Source: DTFZ01 sp050260375 (GTDB taxonomy: Bacteria; Bacillota; Clostridia; Christensenellales; SZUA-584). Taken from it: 31,276 nt of DNA. Position 1 is the stretch's first letter. Each line of letters opens with the position of its first letter. The notes below the pieces were generated by a model. It worked only from the letters and a program-made list of their open reading frames with translations, searched no databases and had not been told where the DNA came from. Made by a program: the position numbers and the translations under genes. The stretch spans positions 1 to 31,276 of the forward strand of contig JBLNCA010000008.1 of the NCBI GenBank assembly GCA_050260375.1, written 5' to 3'. This document shows, in pieces, positions 22,736-30,773 of the stretch.

Positions 22736-22767
22736 TGCCTTTCCCCGAATGAATCGGTTGAAAGGCA
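22736..22767. repeat. Strong intergenic hairpin upstream of the MBL gene
   Basis: TGCCTTTC/GAAAGGCA (8 bp) encloses CCGA/TCGG with loop ATGAA. There is no T run. A smaller hairpin, CCCTGCT/AGCAGGG, lies just to the left (about 22676-22704). The remaining gene-free sequence here shows no coding potential. Confidence 0.5.
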
Positions 22768-22790
22768 TGTTGTGAACAGTGGTTTGCTGT

Positions 22791-22818
22791 TTTAAAACAC
22801 AGTATCGTGTTATATAAT
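22791..22818 (+). promoter_or_regulatory. Promoter for the MBL-fold hydrolase gene
   Basis: TATAAT (22813-22818) with a weak TTTAAA (22791-22796), 16-base spacer. The leader would be about 94 bases. Confidence 0.45.
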
Positions 22819-22841
22819 GGAAACAAATTTTCAAAAAAGCA

Positions 22842-22905
22842 AACTCTAAAAAGGTGCGGCGATATAAATTGTCCGCAGCAAAAGAGTTAATCCCGACGAT
22901 ATAAA
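22842..22905 (+). promoter_or_regulatory. Structured leader of the MBL gene
   Basis: AACTCT (22842-22847) pairs with AGAGTT (22883-22888) and encloses TGCGG/CCGCA. CGATATAAA occurs twice (22860-22868 in the loop and 22897-22905 before the ribosome site). It may be a cis-regulatory RNA but matches no class I know. Confidence 0.3.
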
Positions 22906-22918
22906 AGGAGCAGGAAAC

Positions 22919-23560
22919 ATGAAAGTTCAGAAAATAGGCAAGAGGTCTCTTGTGTTCACATATAAGTTCCCCGAATGGGACTTAAACCTGCATGTCATAA
23001 ACGGGGAAAAATACAACTACGTTATAGACACGGGGTGCGGGCCGGCAAACGTACTGCCGCTGATGGAGCATATAAAAGGAAAGCTGGTTGTTGTTATAAA
23101 CACGCATTACCACTGGGACCACGTGTGGGGCAACTGCACGTTCCCCGATTCCCTCGTTATTTCGCATCCGCTGTGCCGCAGTGTTGTAAAGGATAAATGG
23201 GACGAGATGATAACAGGCAATGCGCGTTATATCGCAGGCAATGTGCATATGCGGCTGCCGGACGTGACGTTTGAGGGCAGCATCTATTTCGATGACGACG
23301 GCATAAGGATATGGCATACGCCGGGGCATACGGCAGATTCGATAAGCGTATACGACGAGCAGGACTGCGTATTAAACGCGGGGGATAACATAGGAGACAC
23401 GCCGCAGGAAATAGTGCCGAGCCTTGACTGCCCCCGCGAGGTGTATATAAAAACGCTGGAATCGTATAAAAGCGTGAAGTTTGAAACGTGCATATCCGGG
23501 CATAACGAGCCGCAGGGCGCGGACATAGCGGAGAGGATACTTGCCGCGCTGAACGTTTGA
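22919..23560 (+). CDS. MBL-fold metallo-hydrolase
   Basis: A 213-residue metallo-beta-lactamase superfamily protein. The metal site is seen in NTHYHWDHVWGN (the HxHxDH motif, near residues 62-67), a HTPGHTADS motif further on, and AGDNIG and SGHNEPQ near the end. These supply the usual dinuclear-site ligands. The family is broad (glyoxalase II-like, lactonase-like and others), and no substrate can be named. It starts with ATG after AAAGGAG at 8 bases. A very small gene follows 36 bases later with its own ribosome site, so the two may share a transcript. Confidence 0.88.
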   Translation: MKVQKIGKRSLVFTYKFPEWDLNLHVINGEKYNYVIDTGCGPANVLPLMEHIKGKLVVVINTHYHWDHVWGNCTFPDSLVISHPLCRSVVKDKWDEMITGNARYIAGNVHMRLPDVTFEGSIYFDDDGIRIWHTPGHTADSISVYDEQDCVLNAGDNIGDTPQEIVPSLDCPREVYIKTLESYKSVKFETCISGHNEPQGADIAERILAALNV

Positions 23561-23596
23561 TATTACGGCTGAATATAATACGGTCGGGAGGAAGCT

Positions 23597-23875
23597 ATGC
23601 ACAGTGAAAAACCTTTTTAACCCATGCTGCTCGATTGTCTTTCTCCCAACTGCGGAGCTACGCTTATATCCGCTATTGCGCAGGTTCTCGCCGAAGGCCT
23701 GAGTCCGTTGCAATTAAACGTATTGGGAGCTTTTCTGGCTGCCGTAAAGGATACGCTGTCTTACATGGCGTCGCAGGCGCAGCTGAATGAGGAGCTGTGC
23801 AGTAAAATGCGCGAAAAAGCAGACACGGATTCTGCGCAGACGAAGAGCGAAAAAGATGCGGACGGGAACGCGTAA
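23597..23875 (+). pseudogene. Small conserved-looking ORF with an in-frame stop after seven codons
   Basis: GGGAGG (23586-23591) is placed ideally before ATG 23597, which opens MHSEKPF and then meets TAA at 23618-23620. The same frame then continues open from CCC ATG (23624) for 83 residues to 23875. The downstream part has an N-terminal CLSPNCG motif, a hydrophobic helix (LISAIAQVLAEGL), a second helical stretch and a charged tail. I do not recognise the family. ATG 23624 lacks a ribosome site, so expression would need reinitiation, readthrough or a real mutation. If intact it would encode about 92 residues. It ends 8 bases before the convergent fhs stop. Confidence 0.5.
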
Positions 23876-23883
23876 CCCTTGAG

Positions 23884-25560
23884 TTAGAACAGCCCTTCCA
23901 CGTTGCCCGAGTCGTCTATTGTCATGTTTTCGGCGGCAGGCACTTTGGGAAGCCCCGGCATGGTCATCATCTTGCCCGCGTACGCGACCACGAAGCCCGC
24001 GCCCGCCGATACCTTGAGCGCGCGCACCGTCATTATGAAGTTTTTGGGGCGGCCCAGCTTTTCCGGGTCGTCGGAAAGCGAATACTGCGTTTTGGCGACG
24101 CATATTGGCAAGCCGACGAAGCCGTTCTCGGCAAGGTGCTCTATGCTGCGCAGCACGTCGGCGCTGTAATGCACCTCTGAAGCGCCGTATATCTTTCTCG
24201 CAAGTGCGTTTATCTTTACCTGCAGGCTGTCGGAGAGCGAATAGGGGAAGCGCGGTTCGCTTTTCTGTTGTGCCGCCTGCATAACCGCGCGAGCCAGTTC
24301 TTCGCCGCCCGCGCCGCCGTGCTGCCATACGGTGGCGGGCACGGCCTCTACGCCCATGCCGGCGCACATCTGCCGAAGCAACGAAATTTCTTCTTCGGAA
24401 TCCGTCTCAAAGCGGTTTATCGCCACGACCACAGGCAGGCCGTATACTCCCGTAATATTCTCTATGTGCTTTTCAAGGTTGGAAAAGCCTTTTTTCAGCG
24501 CCTCGGCGTCTGGCCTGTCCCAATCGCCTTTTTTTAGGCCTCCGTGGAACTTTAAAGCCCTTAATGTCGCCACCAACACTACGGCGCTCGGCCACAGCCC
24601 CGTCTGGCGGCATTTTATGTCGAGAAACTTTTCCGCGCCGAGGTCCGCGCCGAAGCCCGCTTCAGTCACTACCCAGTCGGCGAGCTTTAACGCCGTCTTT
24701 GTCGCTATTACGCTGTTGCAGCCGTGCGCTATGTTGGCAAACGGCCCGCCGTGTATGAATACCGGCGTTCCCTCCAGCGTCTGCACGAGGTTGGGCTGTA
24801 TCGCGTCTTTAAGCAGCAGCGCCATCGCGCCCTCCGCCTTCAAGTCGGAAGCGGTCACCGGCTTTTTATCGAACGTGTAGCCTATCTTTATCCGCCCGAG
24901 TCGCTCCTTTAAATCGCGTATGCCCGACGAGAGGCACAGCACCGCCATCACTTCGGAAGCCGCGGTTATATCAAAGCCGTCCTCGCGCGGCATGCCGTTG
25001 GGAAGCCCTCCGAGCCCGCACGTAATGTTGCGCAGCTGCCGGTCGTTTACGTCCATGCAGCGCTTTATCGATATGTTGCGCGGGTCTATGCCCAGCGTGT
25101 TGCCCTGGAATATGTGGTTGTCCACAAGTGCGCACAAAAGGTTGTTTGCCGCCGTGATTGCATGTATGTCGCCCGTAAAATGAAGGTTGATGTCCTCCAT
25201 AGGTATTACCTGCGAATAGCCGCCGCCCGCGGCGCCGCCCTTTATGCCGAACACAGGGCCCAGGGAAGGCTCGCGCAATGCGAGGAACGACTTTTGCCCT
25301 AAGCGCCGCAATGCGTCCGAGAGGCCTATCGACATAGTCGTCTTGCCTTCGCCCGACGGCGTGGGGTTAATCGCGGAGACCAGTATGAGCCTGCCGCAAG
25401 GGTTATCCTTTATGCGCTCCTGTATGCTAAGCGATACTTTAGCCTTGTTTGTGCCGTACGGTATCAGCTCGTGCGGCTCTATGCCTGCGTTTTGCGCAAT
25501 ATCCCATATGGACCGTATATTTGCTTCCCTTGCGATTTCAAGATCGGTTTTATGCGGCAT
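23884..25560 (-). CDS. fhs: Formate-tetrahydrofolate ligase
   Basis: A 558-residue ATP-dependent ligase making 10-formyl-tetrahydrofolate from formate. It supplies purine synthesis and, in acetogens, the methyl branch of the Wood-Ljungdahl pathway. The ATP P-loop PTPSGEGKTT is at residues 66-75, followed by REPSLGPVFGIKGGAAGGGY and DINLHFTGDIHAI, all diagnostic. Length equals the family norm. It has a consensus promoter and an AGGAAGG ribosome site. No other Wood-Ljungdahl gene is in the window, so acetogenesis cannot be claimed. It converges with the small plus-strand ORF and I see no terminator between them. Confidence 0.97.
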   Translation of the reverse strand: MPHKTDLEIAREANIRSIWDIAQNAGIEPHELIPYGTNKAKVSLSIQERIKDNPCGRLILVSAINPTPSGEGKTTMSIGLSDALRRLGQKSFLALREPSLGPVFGIKGGAAGGGYSQVIPMEDINLHFTGDIHAITAANNLLCALVDNHIFQGNTLGIDPRNISIKRCMDVNDRQLRNITCGLGGLPNGMPREDGFDITAASEVMAVLCLSSGIRDLKERLGRIKIGYTFDKKPVTASDLKAEGAMALLLKDAIQPNLVQTLEGTPVFIHGGPFANIAHGCNSVIATKTALKLADWVVTEAGFGADLGAEKFLDIKCRQTGLWPSAVVLVATLRALKFHGGLKKGDWDRPDAEALKKGFSNLEKHIENITGVYGLPVVVAINRFETDSEEEISLLRQMCAGMGVEAVPATVWQHGGAGGEELARAVMQAAQQKSEPRFPYSLSDSLQVKINALARKIYGASEVHYSADVLRSIEHLAENGFVGLPICVAKTQYSLSDDPEKLGRPKNFIMTVRALKVSAGAGFVVAYAGKMMTMPGLPKVPAAENMTIDDSGNVEGLF

Positions 25561-25593
25561 GTACTTTCACCTTCCTGGACGTTGTGGACTTTA

Positions 25594-25622
25594 ATTATCG
25601 GCTGTTTGCCCGAATTTGTCAA
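25594..25622 (-). promoter_or_regulatory. Promoter for fhs
   Basis: On the minus strand: TTGACA (25617-25622), 17-base spacer, GATAAT (25594-25599). The leader to the ATG at 25560 is about 27 bases. Confidence 0.75.
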
Positions 25623-25721
25623 TATAAAAGGATAACGGGGTTTTGTCGGTATCCCCCAGTCAGCCTGCGGATTACCCATCATCAGATCGCATGGTTAATA
25701 TTATGGTAAAGAAGCGCAAAT

Positions 25722-25747
25722 AAAAAGGGCTGGTTTAAACCAGACCC
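25722..25747 (-). terminator. Terminator of the DUF2089/YvlD-like operon
   Basis: On the minus strand, GGG-T-CTGGTTT pairs with AAACCAG-CCC, followed by TTTTT. The core is a perfect palindrome. Confidence 0.8.
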
Positions 25748-25795
25748 GGCGGGGCATCGTTCTGCCGCCTGCCCCGTGCTGACAATACAGGGCTT

Positions 25796-26173
25796 TTATA
25801 CGTTTGCTTTGCGCATGGTATGCGCGTGGCGCACGGCGCGCACGGCGTCGTCCACGAGCATTATTGCGAGCGCCACAAGCAGCATCGCCCAAAAGCCGCT
25901 TGTCACCGTGCCGCCCACTATACCGTTCGCTATCACAAGTGTCAACAGGTTTGCGAACACGCTCGCTATGCCGAACGTAAATAGGTTAAGCGGCAGCGCT
26001 ATCATTACCAGCAGCGGTCGCAAAAGCGTGTTTACAGCGGCGAGTACTAGCGCTGGGGCGATAAGCGCAGGCGTATTCACGGGAGGCAGCAGTCCTATCG
26101 CCGCGGCCGCGAGCAGCACCCCGAAGTATAGCACGGCTTTTACCGAATAGCGTAACAGAAACATTTTCCTCAC
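25796..26173 (-). CDS. YvlD-like (phage holin superfamily IV) membrane protein
   Basis: A 125-residue integral membrane protein with four predicted helices (about 8-28, 33-52, 56-88, 91-110). The segment NTLLRPLLVMIALPLNLFTFGIA is the hallmark of the family annotated mycobacterial 4-TM phage holin IV, whose Bacillus member is YvlD. It is not evidence of a prophage; in Bacillus the yvl operon belongs to the cell-envelope stress response. It is the last gene of a four-gene minus-strand unit, overlaps the upstream gene by 4 bases and is followed by a good terminator. Molecular role unknown. Confidence 0.85.
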   Translation of the reverse strand: MRKMFLLRYSVKAVLYFGVLLAAAAIGLLPPVNTPALIAPALVLAAVNTLLRPLLVMIALPLNLFTFGIASVFANLLTLVIANGIVGGTVTSGFWAMLLVALAIMLVDDAVRAVRHAHTMRKANV

Positions 26174-26445
26174 CTCAACAAAACTCTTACCTTAACGCGC
26201 GCGTCGGGAGATTTTATATCTGCGTCCACAAGGTCGAGCGAGCCGTAGCTCTGCACCAGCATCATCATATTTTCCGCCGCGTACAGCCCCGCGAATATCT
26301 TGCCGCTTATACGCCTGAACAGCGACATTATGTCAATTATACCTTCGAGCACTTCGTTTACGCAGCGAAAGGGCACGATAAGGAATATCGGGAACCACTT
26401 TATGCGCACGGATATGAGCACGAACGAAGCTTTCCTAGTCAACAT
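26170..26445 (-). CDS. Hypothetical protein within the DUF2089 operon
   Basis: A 91-residue protein I do not recognise. It has a basic N-terminus, one hydrophobic segment (about residues 16-29, KWFPIFLIVPF), then an amphipathic half ending in RVKVRVLLR. It overlaps the SHOCT-like gene upstream by 11 bases and the membrane protein downstream by 4, so it is almost certainly translated as part of the operon. In the Bacillus yvl operon the equivalent slot holds a PspC-like protein, but no PspC motif is visible here. A membrane-associated partner of the YvlD-like protein is a guess. Confidence 0.6.
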   Translation of the reverse strand: MLTRKASFVLISVRIKWFPIFLIVPFRCVNEVLEGIIDIMSLFRRISGKIFAGLYAAENMMMLVQSYGSLDLVDADIKSPDARVKVRVLLR

Positions 26446-26848
26446 ATACCTTCACCGTGGCGCCCTTCCGTTCGTCGCCGGTCACAATGTCGACAAGGTC
26501 CTCGTTTATCTCCCCGTCTTCGAACAACTCAATAAGGCCTTTTAGGTCTATCTGGTTTAAGTCGATGCCGCTTTGCTCAAGCTCCGCTTTTGCTTCCTTC
26601 GGTATCAGCGACAAAAGTCCCATCGCTTTTTTGGCTATCGCAAGAGGCACGTTTACGTTAACCTTTGCCTGCTCGCTCTTCTCGGGGTCTTTAACGTCGA
26701 CTCGCACGCGCAGCATCGTGCGTTTGCCAGCAGGGCTCTTGCCCGCCTCGCCACCCTGGCCTATGGCGCTTAATAGCTTTTCGCCTTCCTCGGGGGTTAT
26801 ACGGCCGCTTTTTACCATCTCCAATATTCTGAGTACTTCCTCGTTCAT
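26435..26848 (-). CDS. SHOCT-like (YvlB N-terminal type) protein
   Basis: A 137-residue protein. Residues 4-28 (ILEMVKSGRITPEEGEKLLSAI) form a SHOCT-like short helical oligomerisation motif as found at the N-terminus of YvlB-like and DUF4097 proteins. The rest alternates beta-type (RTMLRVRVDVKD, KVNVNVPLAIAK) with helical, acidic segments, ending GATVKVYVD. The full adhesin-like DUF4097 domain is absent. GGAAGG precedes the ATG. The neighbouring DUF2089 protein also ends in a SHOCT-like motif, hinting that the two interact. Confidence 0.7.
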   Translation of the reverse strand: MNEEVLRILEMVKSGRITPEEGEKLLSAIGQGGEAGKSPAGKRTMLRVRVDVKDPEKSEQAKVNVNVPLAIAKKAMGLLSLIPKEAKAELEQSGIDLNQIDLKGLIELFEDGEINEDLVDIVTGDERKGATVKVYVD

Positions 26849-26865
26849 TTCTTTTACCTTCCTTT

Positions 26866-27240
26866 TTATAAATTCTTTAAAAGTTCAGCCGCCTCGTCGG
26901 CGGTGATTTCACCTTTGTCCAGCCGGTCGAATATGCGCTTTCGTTCTTCCCTTAGCTCGTCTGAAGACATGCTGCTCTCCAGCCCCAGCCGTTTTATGAC
27001 GGCGTCCAGCCTGCTGCGTACCGTAGGGTAGGAGATGCCCATGCTTTTCTCCACGTCTTTTATGCTTCCGCGGCATTTTAAGAACGTCAGCACAAAGAGC
27101 GATTCCTCTTCGGTGAGCTTGCAGAAGTCGCACCCGCTGAACGAGCCTTTAAGCTCGCTCCTGCAATTGCTGCATGTAAGCTGTGTTGTTTCGTACTGCC
27201 CGCCGCATACCGGGCAGATTGACGGCGCTTTTCTGTTCAT
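26866..27240 (-). CDS. DUF2089 family zinc-ribbon/HTH regulator
   Basis: A 124-residue protein with a zinc ribbon (Cys9, Cys12, Cys23, Cys26, plus Cys37 and Cys40 in GCDFCKLTEEE), a helix-turn-helix-like stretch (about 58-86, GSIKDVEKSMGISYPTVRSRL) and a C-terminal SHOCT-like motif (KGEITADEAAELLKNL). The layout matches DUF2089, generally regarded as DNA-binding. It is the first gene of the unit with the SHOCT-like protein 17 bases downstream, so it probably regulates its own operon. It has a consensus promoter and a GGAG ribosome site. Confidence 0.85.
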   Translation of the reverse strand: MNRKAPSICPVCGGQYETTQLTCSNCRSELKGSFSGCDFCKLTEEESLFVLTFLKCRGSIKDVEKSMGISYPTVRSRLDAVIKRLGLESSMSSDELREERKRIFDRLDKGEITADEAAELLKNL

Positions 27241-27270
27241 AAATTATCTCCGTATTGATTTTATATATTG

Positions 27271-27299
27271 TGTATATCACGAAAGATTAATAATGTCAA
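27271..27299 (-). promoter_or_regulatory. Promoter of the DUF2089 operon
   Basis: On the minus strand: TTGACA (27294-27299), 17-base spacer, TATACA (27271-27276). The flanking sequence (27300-27380) is very AT-rich. It looks like a housekeeping rather than an ECF sigma promoter. Confidence 0.65.
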
Positions 27300-27390
27300 T
27301 AGCCTAATTAATTATATTAATAAAAATATTAAAATAATTAATATTAGGACAAACAAAAGCTTACTAAGGACGTTATAATGAGATTGTTTT

Positions 27391-27891
27391 CTATTTTTGA
27401 TTACCGTCAAAATAAATGATGCGCGGGGATAAAGTTTTTCCCGCTTCTATGATGCCAAAAGAATAGTACCTGTTTCTTCGCTTGTCGGTGGGCGAGCCGG
27501 GATTGAAAAGCAGCTTTCCCAGGTGAATGCCTAAGAACGGCATATGGCTGTGCCCGAATATTATGATATCGGTATGCTCGTGCTCGAATGCCCGCGCCGC
27601 CCGGTCCGCCGTACTGCCTCCTTTGCCGTCGCCGTGGACTATGCCGACAATAAAACCATCAAGCGTTATCAGCTTTTGTTTGCCTAGCAGCTCCTTAAGT
27701 TCCGGCGGGTCGGTGTTTCCCGCTACAGCTATAACGGGCGCCAGCGCTTCTAGCGCGCGTAACACGCTTATGTCCGATATATCGCCCGCGTGTATTATGG
27801 TATCGGCACGCTCGAAGGCGCGCAAAACCGCGCCGGGCAGCTTAGCGGCTTTGCGCGGCATATGCGTATCGGAAAGCACGCCTATTAACAT
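27391..27891 (-). CDS. Metallophosphoesterase, YfcE/MJ0936 family phosphodiesterase
   Basis: A 166-residue calcineurin-like phosphoesterase. All metal-binding blocks are present: DTH at residues 8-10, GDISD, GNTD, HGD and GHSH, followed by NPGSPTDKR. The compact length and the GS motif match the YfcE/MJ0936 group, Mn-dependent phosphodiesterases active on model substrates; the physiological substrate is unknown. GGGAG lies upstream of the ATG on the minus strand. I did not find a convincing promoter or terminator. Confidence 0.9.
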   Translation of the reverse strand: MLIGVLSDTHMPRKAAKLPGAVLRAFERADTIIHAGDISDISVLRALEALAPVIAVAGNTDPPELKELLGKQKLITLDGFIVGIVHGDGKGGSTADRAARAFEHEHTDIIIFGHSHMPFLGIHLGKLLFNPGSPTDKRRNRYYSFGIIEAGKTLSPRIIYFDGNQK

Positions 27892-27982
27892 GCTGTCACT
27901 CCCAACCCTCTATATCGGGAACCCCGGTATTATGTTGCCCGCCCGGCGGCAGGATACGCAATTGCTTTAAAACCGTTTATTT

Positions 27983-28474
27983 TTACCCGAATATCGTTAC
28001 GAACTTTATCGAAAAAAGATCGCACATCAGAAGATCGTCGGTATCCGTGGGCTGCAGCACTATATAACTCGCGCCCACTTCCTTCAGCACGCCCGTCCTG
28101 TCGGTAAACCCTCCGCTCGTCCCCAAAACGAACTCCACCCTCATGTTGTAGCCTATGAAGTTTTTAAGAAAGCCCGCGGAATAATATGCGCTTGCCAGCA
28201 CCATGGGCGTTTCGGTAGCTTCCGTGGTTAAGCTCGGCTGCGCAGTAGAGAATTCGAATTGCTGCTGGGGACGAGGCGTAAATATGTTTTGCTGCGCACC
28301 GCATTGCGGCGGAACTGTTTCGAGCGCCGCGGGCGTAAGCGGCGTCCTCGCCGAAGTTATCGCCTGAGTCGCAGGGGTCATATTGAGAGCGTCAGGCGCC
28401 TGACGGTCCGATGTGCGCTCGATCCTCGTAAACTTAAGGTCGTTTCTTGCTTCGGATGTTTGGTTTTCTTTCAT
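27983..28474 (-). CDS. GerQ-like spore-coat-type protein
   Basis: A 163-residue protein with a low-complexity Thr/Pro/Gln/Ala-rich N-terminal half (about 1-95) and a compact C-terminal beta-type domain (about 103-163, NMRVEFVLG, GVLKEVGASYIVLQ, CDLFSIKFV). The plan resembles GerQ, a Bacillus coat protein with a Gln-rich N-terminus that is cross-linked into the coat: the G-x-(I/L)-x-x-x-G-x-x-(H/Y)-I strand and the final D-x-x-x-I-x-F are comparable. This suggests a spore former, but similarity is judged by eye. GGAGG (28485-28489) lies 10 bases before the ATG. The upstream region has two hairpins (about 28513-28530 and 28533-28557); I could not settle a sporulation sigma promoter. Confidence 0.5.
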   Translation of the reverse strand: MKENQTSEARNDLKFTRIERTSDRQAPDALNMTPATQAITSARTPLTPAALETVPPQCGAQQNIFTPRPQQQFEFSTAQPSLTTEATETPMVLASAYYSAGFLKNFIGYNMRVEFVLGTSGGFTDRTGVLKEVGASYIVLQPTDTDDLLMCDLFSIKFVTIFG

Positions 28475-28624
28475 TTATAGCATTCCTCCGTTTCCGGCGT
28501 TGCGGGAATATATATGTTCCCCTGATATGCCGATCACCAAAACGATTATCGGGTGATAGTAAATGATATTCAGGCGGAGGCGATTCTGTTAAAAGCAACA
28601 CGCAGTCATGATATTCGGGGAACG

Positions 28625-28650
28625 AAAAAAGCCCCGCATATGCAGGGCTT
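28625..28650 (-). terminator. Terminator after glnN
   Basis: On the minus strand, AGCCC-T-GCAT pairs with ATGC-G-GGGCT and is followed by TTTTTT. One T-G wobble occurs in the stem. Confidence 0.88.
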
Positions 28651-28667
28651 ATAGTAGCGTGAAGCGA

Positions 28668-30749
28668 TCAAACCTTGAAAAGCAGGTCGGCGTATACCGG
28701 TACGGGCCAGACGTCTGCCGGCATGAGCTGCTCGGCTTCGTCTATTACGGCGCGCGCCGCTTCCATCGCGCTTACAACGTTCTTGCGGTAATTCAGCGCG
28801 GTTTCGTACGCGTCTTCGGCGTGAGCGCTGCTCAATGCGTTTTTAAGGTCGGCCAATTTTGCTTCCATCGCGTCAGCGAATTTGGTAAGCTTTTCAAGGC
28901 GCTTTGACGCGGCTTTGCTGCCGGTTTTTATCGATACTTCCGAAAGCTTTAACGTGTAGCTGAATACGGCCGGTATTAGCTGGCGGTCCATCATCGCTAT
29001 CAGCGTAAGCGCCTCAACGTTTATCGTCTTGGCATAGTTCTCTAAGAGTATCTTGCAGCGCGACTCGAGCTCTTTTTCGTTGAGCACGCCCATATCCCGG
29101 AATACGGCGGCGTTTTTCTCGGCTTTTAACTGTTTTATAGCGAGCACGGTGTTGCCTATGTTGGAGAGTCCGCGCCGCGCCGCCTCTTCAACCCACTCTT
29201 CGGTATAGTTGTTGCCGTTGAATATTATCCTCTTGTGCTGCGAGAAGTAATCCTTTACTATGCCTAAAGCGGCTGCTTTGGCGTCGGGCGCTTTTTCGAG
29301 CACGTCCGCCACATCGGAGAGTATCTTCGCTACGACGGTGTTGAGCACGAAGCACGGCTCGGCGATGTTAGTGGACGAGCCGCACATGCGGAACTCAAAC
29401 TTGGTGCCCGTAAACGCGAAGGGCGACGTCCTGTTCCTGTCCGTAGAGTCTTCGGTGATTACCGGCAGCGACGATACACCGAGGTTGGTCTTCACCCGGC
29501 CGTTGCCCGAATACGCTTTGCCGTATGTTATCGAATCGATTATGCCCTGCAGCTCTTCGCCCACGAATATGGAGACAATCGCCGGAGGGGCTTCGTTTGC
29601 GCCCAGGCGGTGGTCGTTGCCCGCGCTCGCTATTGAAAGCCGCAGTATGTCGGCGTATTCGTCGACGGCTTTAATTATCGCCGCGAGGAACGTTAAAAAC
29701 TGTACGTTGGACGCGGGGTCGCTTCCCGGGTCAAGCAGGTTAAGCCCGTCGTTGGTTGCCAAAGACCAGTTTAAGTGCTTGCCGCTGCCGTTGACGCCCG
29801 CGAAAGGCTTCTCGTGCAGCAGCGCGGCAAGTCCGTGGCGCTTGGCGACTTTGCGCATCATCTCCATGACGAGCAGGTTGTGGTCTGCGGCAACGCTCGC
29901 CGGGTCGAATATTATCGCAAGCTCGTGCTGAGCGGGAGCGACCTCGTTGTGCTTCGTTTTAGCTGTGATTCCGAGCTTCCAAAGCTCCCTGTCGAGATCG
30001 TGCATAAACTCGATTATCTTGATGCGCAGCCGCGCGAAATATTGGTCTTCAAGCTCCTGGCCCTTAGGCGGCTTTGAACCGAACAGCGTACGCCCGGTCA
30101 TCACGAGGTCGAGCCTTTTTTGATAAAGCTCCCGGTTAATAAGGAAGTATTCCTGCTCGGGGCCGACGGTCGCTATTACTTGCTTTGACGTAGTATTGCC
30201 AAAAGCCTTTAACACGCGCAACGCATGTTTGCTGAGCGCCTCTACGCTGCGAAGCAGCGGAGCCTTTTTGTCGAGTATTTCGCCGGTGTACGAGAAGAAC
30301 GCGGTGGGTATATACAGCGTTCCTTCCTTAATAAACGCGGGAGACGTGCAGTCCCATGCCGTGTAACCTCTCGCAGCCGCCGTTTCCCGGAGGCCACCCG
30401 ACGGGAACGACGATGCGTCCGGCTCCCCCTTAATCAGCTCTTTGCCCGAAAACTCCATAATTACGCGCCCGTCACCCAGCGGCGAGATAAACGCGTCGTG
30501 TTTTTCCGCCGTAATTCCCGTCATTGGCTGAAACCAGTGCGTAAAGTGCGTCGCGCCTTTCTCTATTGCCCACGCCTTCATCGCGCATGCGACCTCGTCC
30601 GCTATCGACGAGTCAAGCGGTACTCCCGACTCTATTGTTTCTTTAAGGGTTTTGAACGTTGTTTTCGAAAGTCTTGCTTTCATCACGCATTCGCTGAAAA
30701 CACATTCCCCGAATATCTCTTCAGGCGAGAGTATTGTGCAGTCCGACAT
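28668..30749 (-). CDS. glnN: Glutamine synthetase type III
   Basis: A 693-residue GSIII enzyme forming glutamine from glutamate, ammonia and ATP, the main entry for ammonium assimilation. The signature FPSGGLRETAAARGYTAWD is present near residue 115, with FSYTGEILDKKAPLLRS, ATVGPEQEYF and the catalytic stretch AGVNGSGKHLNWSL, as well as HNEVAPAQHE. The length of about 700 separates it from GSI (about 450). AGGAGGG lies 6 bases before the ATG. The leader carries a consensus promoter, an antiterminator-like hairpin and an intrinsic terminator, so expression is probably set by transcription attenuation. Confidence 0.97.
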   Translation of the reverse strand: MSDCTILSPEEIFGECVFSECVMKARLSKTTFKTLKETIESGVPLDSSIADEVACAMKAWAIEKGATHFTHWFQPMTGITAEKHDAFISPLGDGRVIMEFSGKELIKGEPDASSFPSGGLRETAAARGYTAWDCTSPAFIKEGTLYIPTAFFSYTGEILDKKAPLLRSVEALSKHALRVLKAFGNTTSKQVIATVGPEQEYFLINRELYQKRLDLVMTGRTLFGSKPPKGQELEDQYFARLRIKIIEFMHDLDRELWKLGITAKTKHNEVAPAQHELAIIFDPASVAADHNLLVMEMMRKVAKRHGLAALLHEKPFAGVNGSGKHLNWSLATNDGLNLLDPGSDPASNVQFLTFLAAIIKAVDEYADILRLSIASAGNDHRLGANEAPPAIVSIFVGEELQGIIDSITYGKAYSGNGRVKTNLGVSSLPVITEDSTDRNRTSPFAFTGTKFEFRMCGSSTNIAEPCFVLNTVVAKILSDVADVLEKAPDAKAAALGIVKDYFSQHKRIIFNGNNYTEEWVEEAARRGLSNIGNTVLAIKQLKAEKNAAVFRDMGVLNEKELESRCKILLENYAKTINVEALTLIAMMDRQLIPAVFSYTLKLSEVSIKTGSKAASKRLEKLTKFADAMEAKLADLKNALSSAHAEDAYETALNYRKNVVSAMEAARAVIDEAEQLMPADVWPVPVYADLLFKV

Positions 30750-30773
30750 ATGAATCCCTCCTAAAATATAAAT

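Noticed and set aside
23714..24367. A 217-codon minus-strand frame overlapping the end of fhs and the small 83-residue ORF
   Set aside because: It is an Arg-rich out-of-frame shadow of fhs, which has full family motifs.
25796..26173. Phage holin annotation as a sign of a prophage
   Set aside because: This membrane family is chromosomal in many Firmicutes (YvlD), and the gene sits in a four-gene envelope-type operon with no phage genes around.
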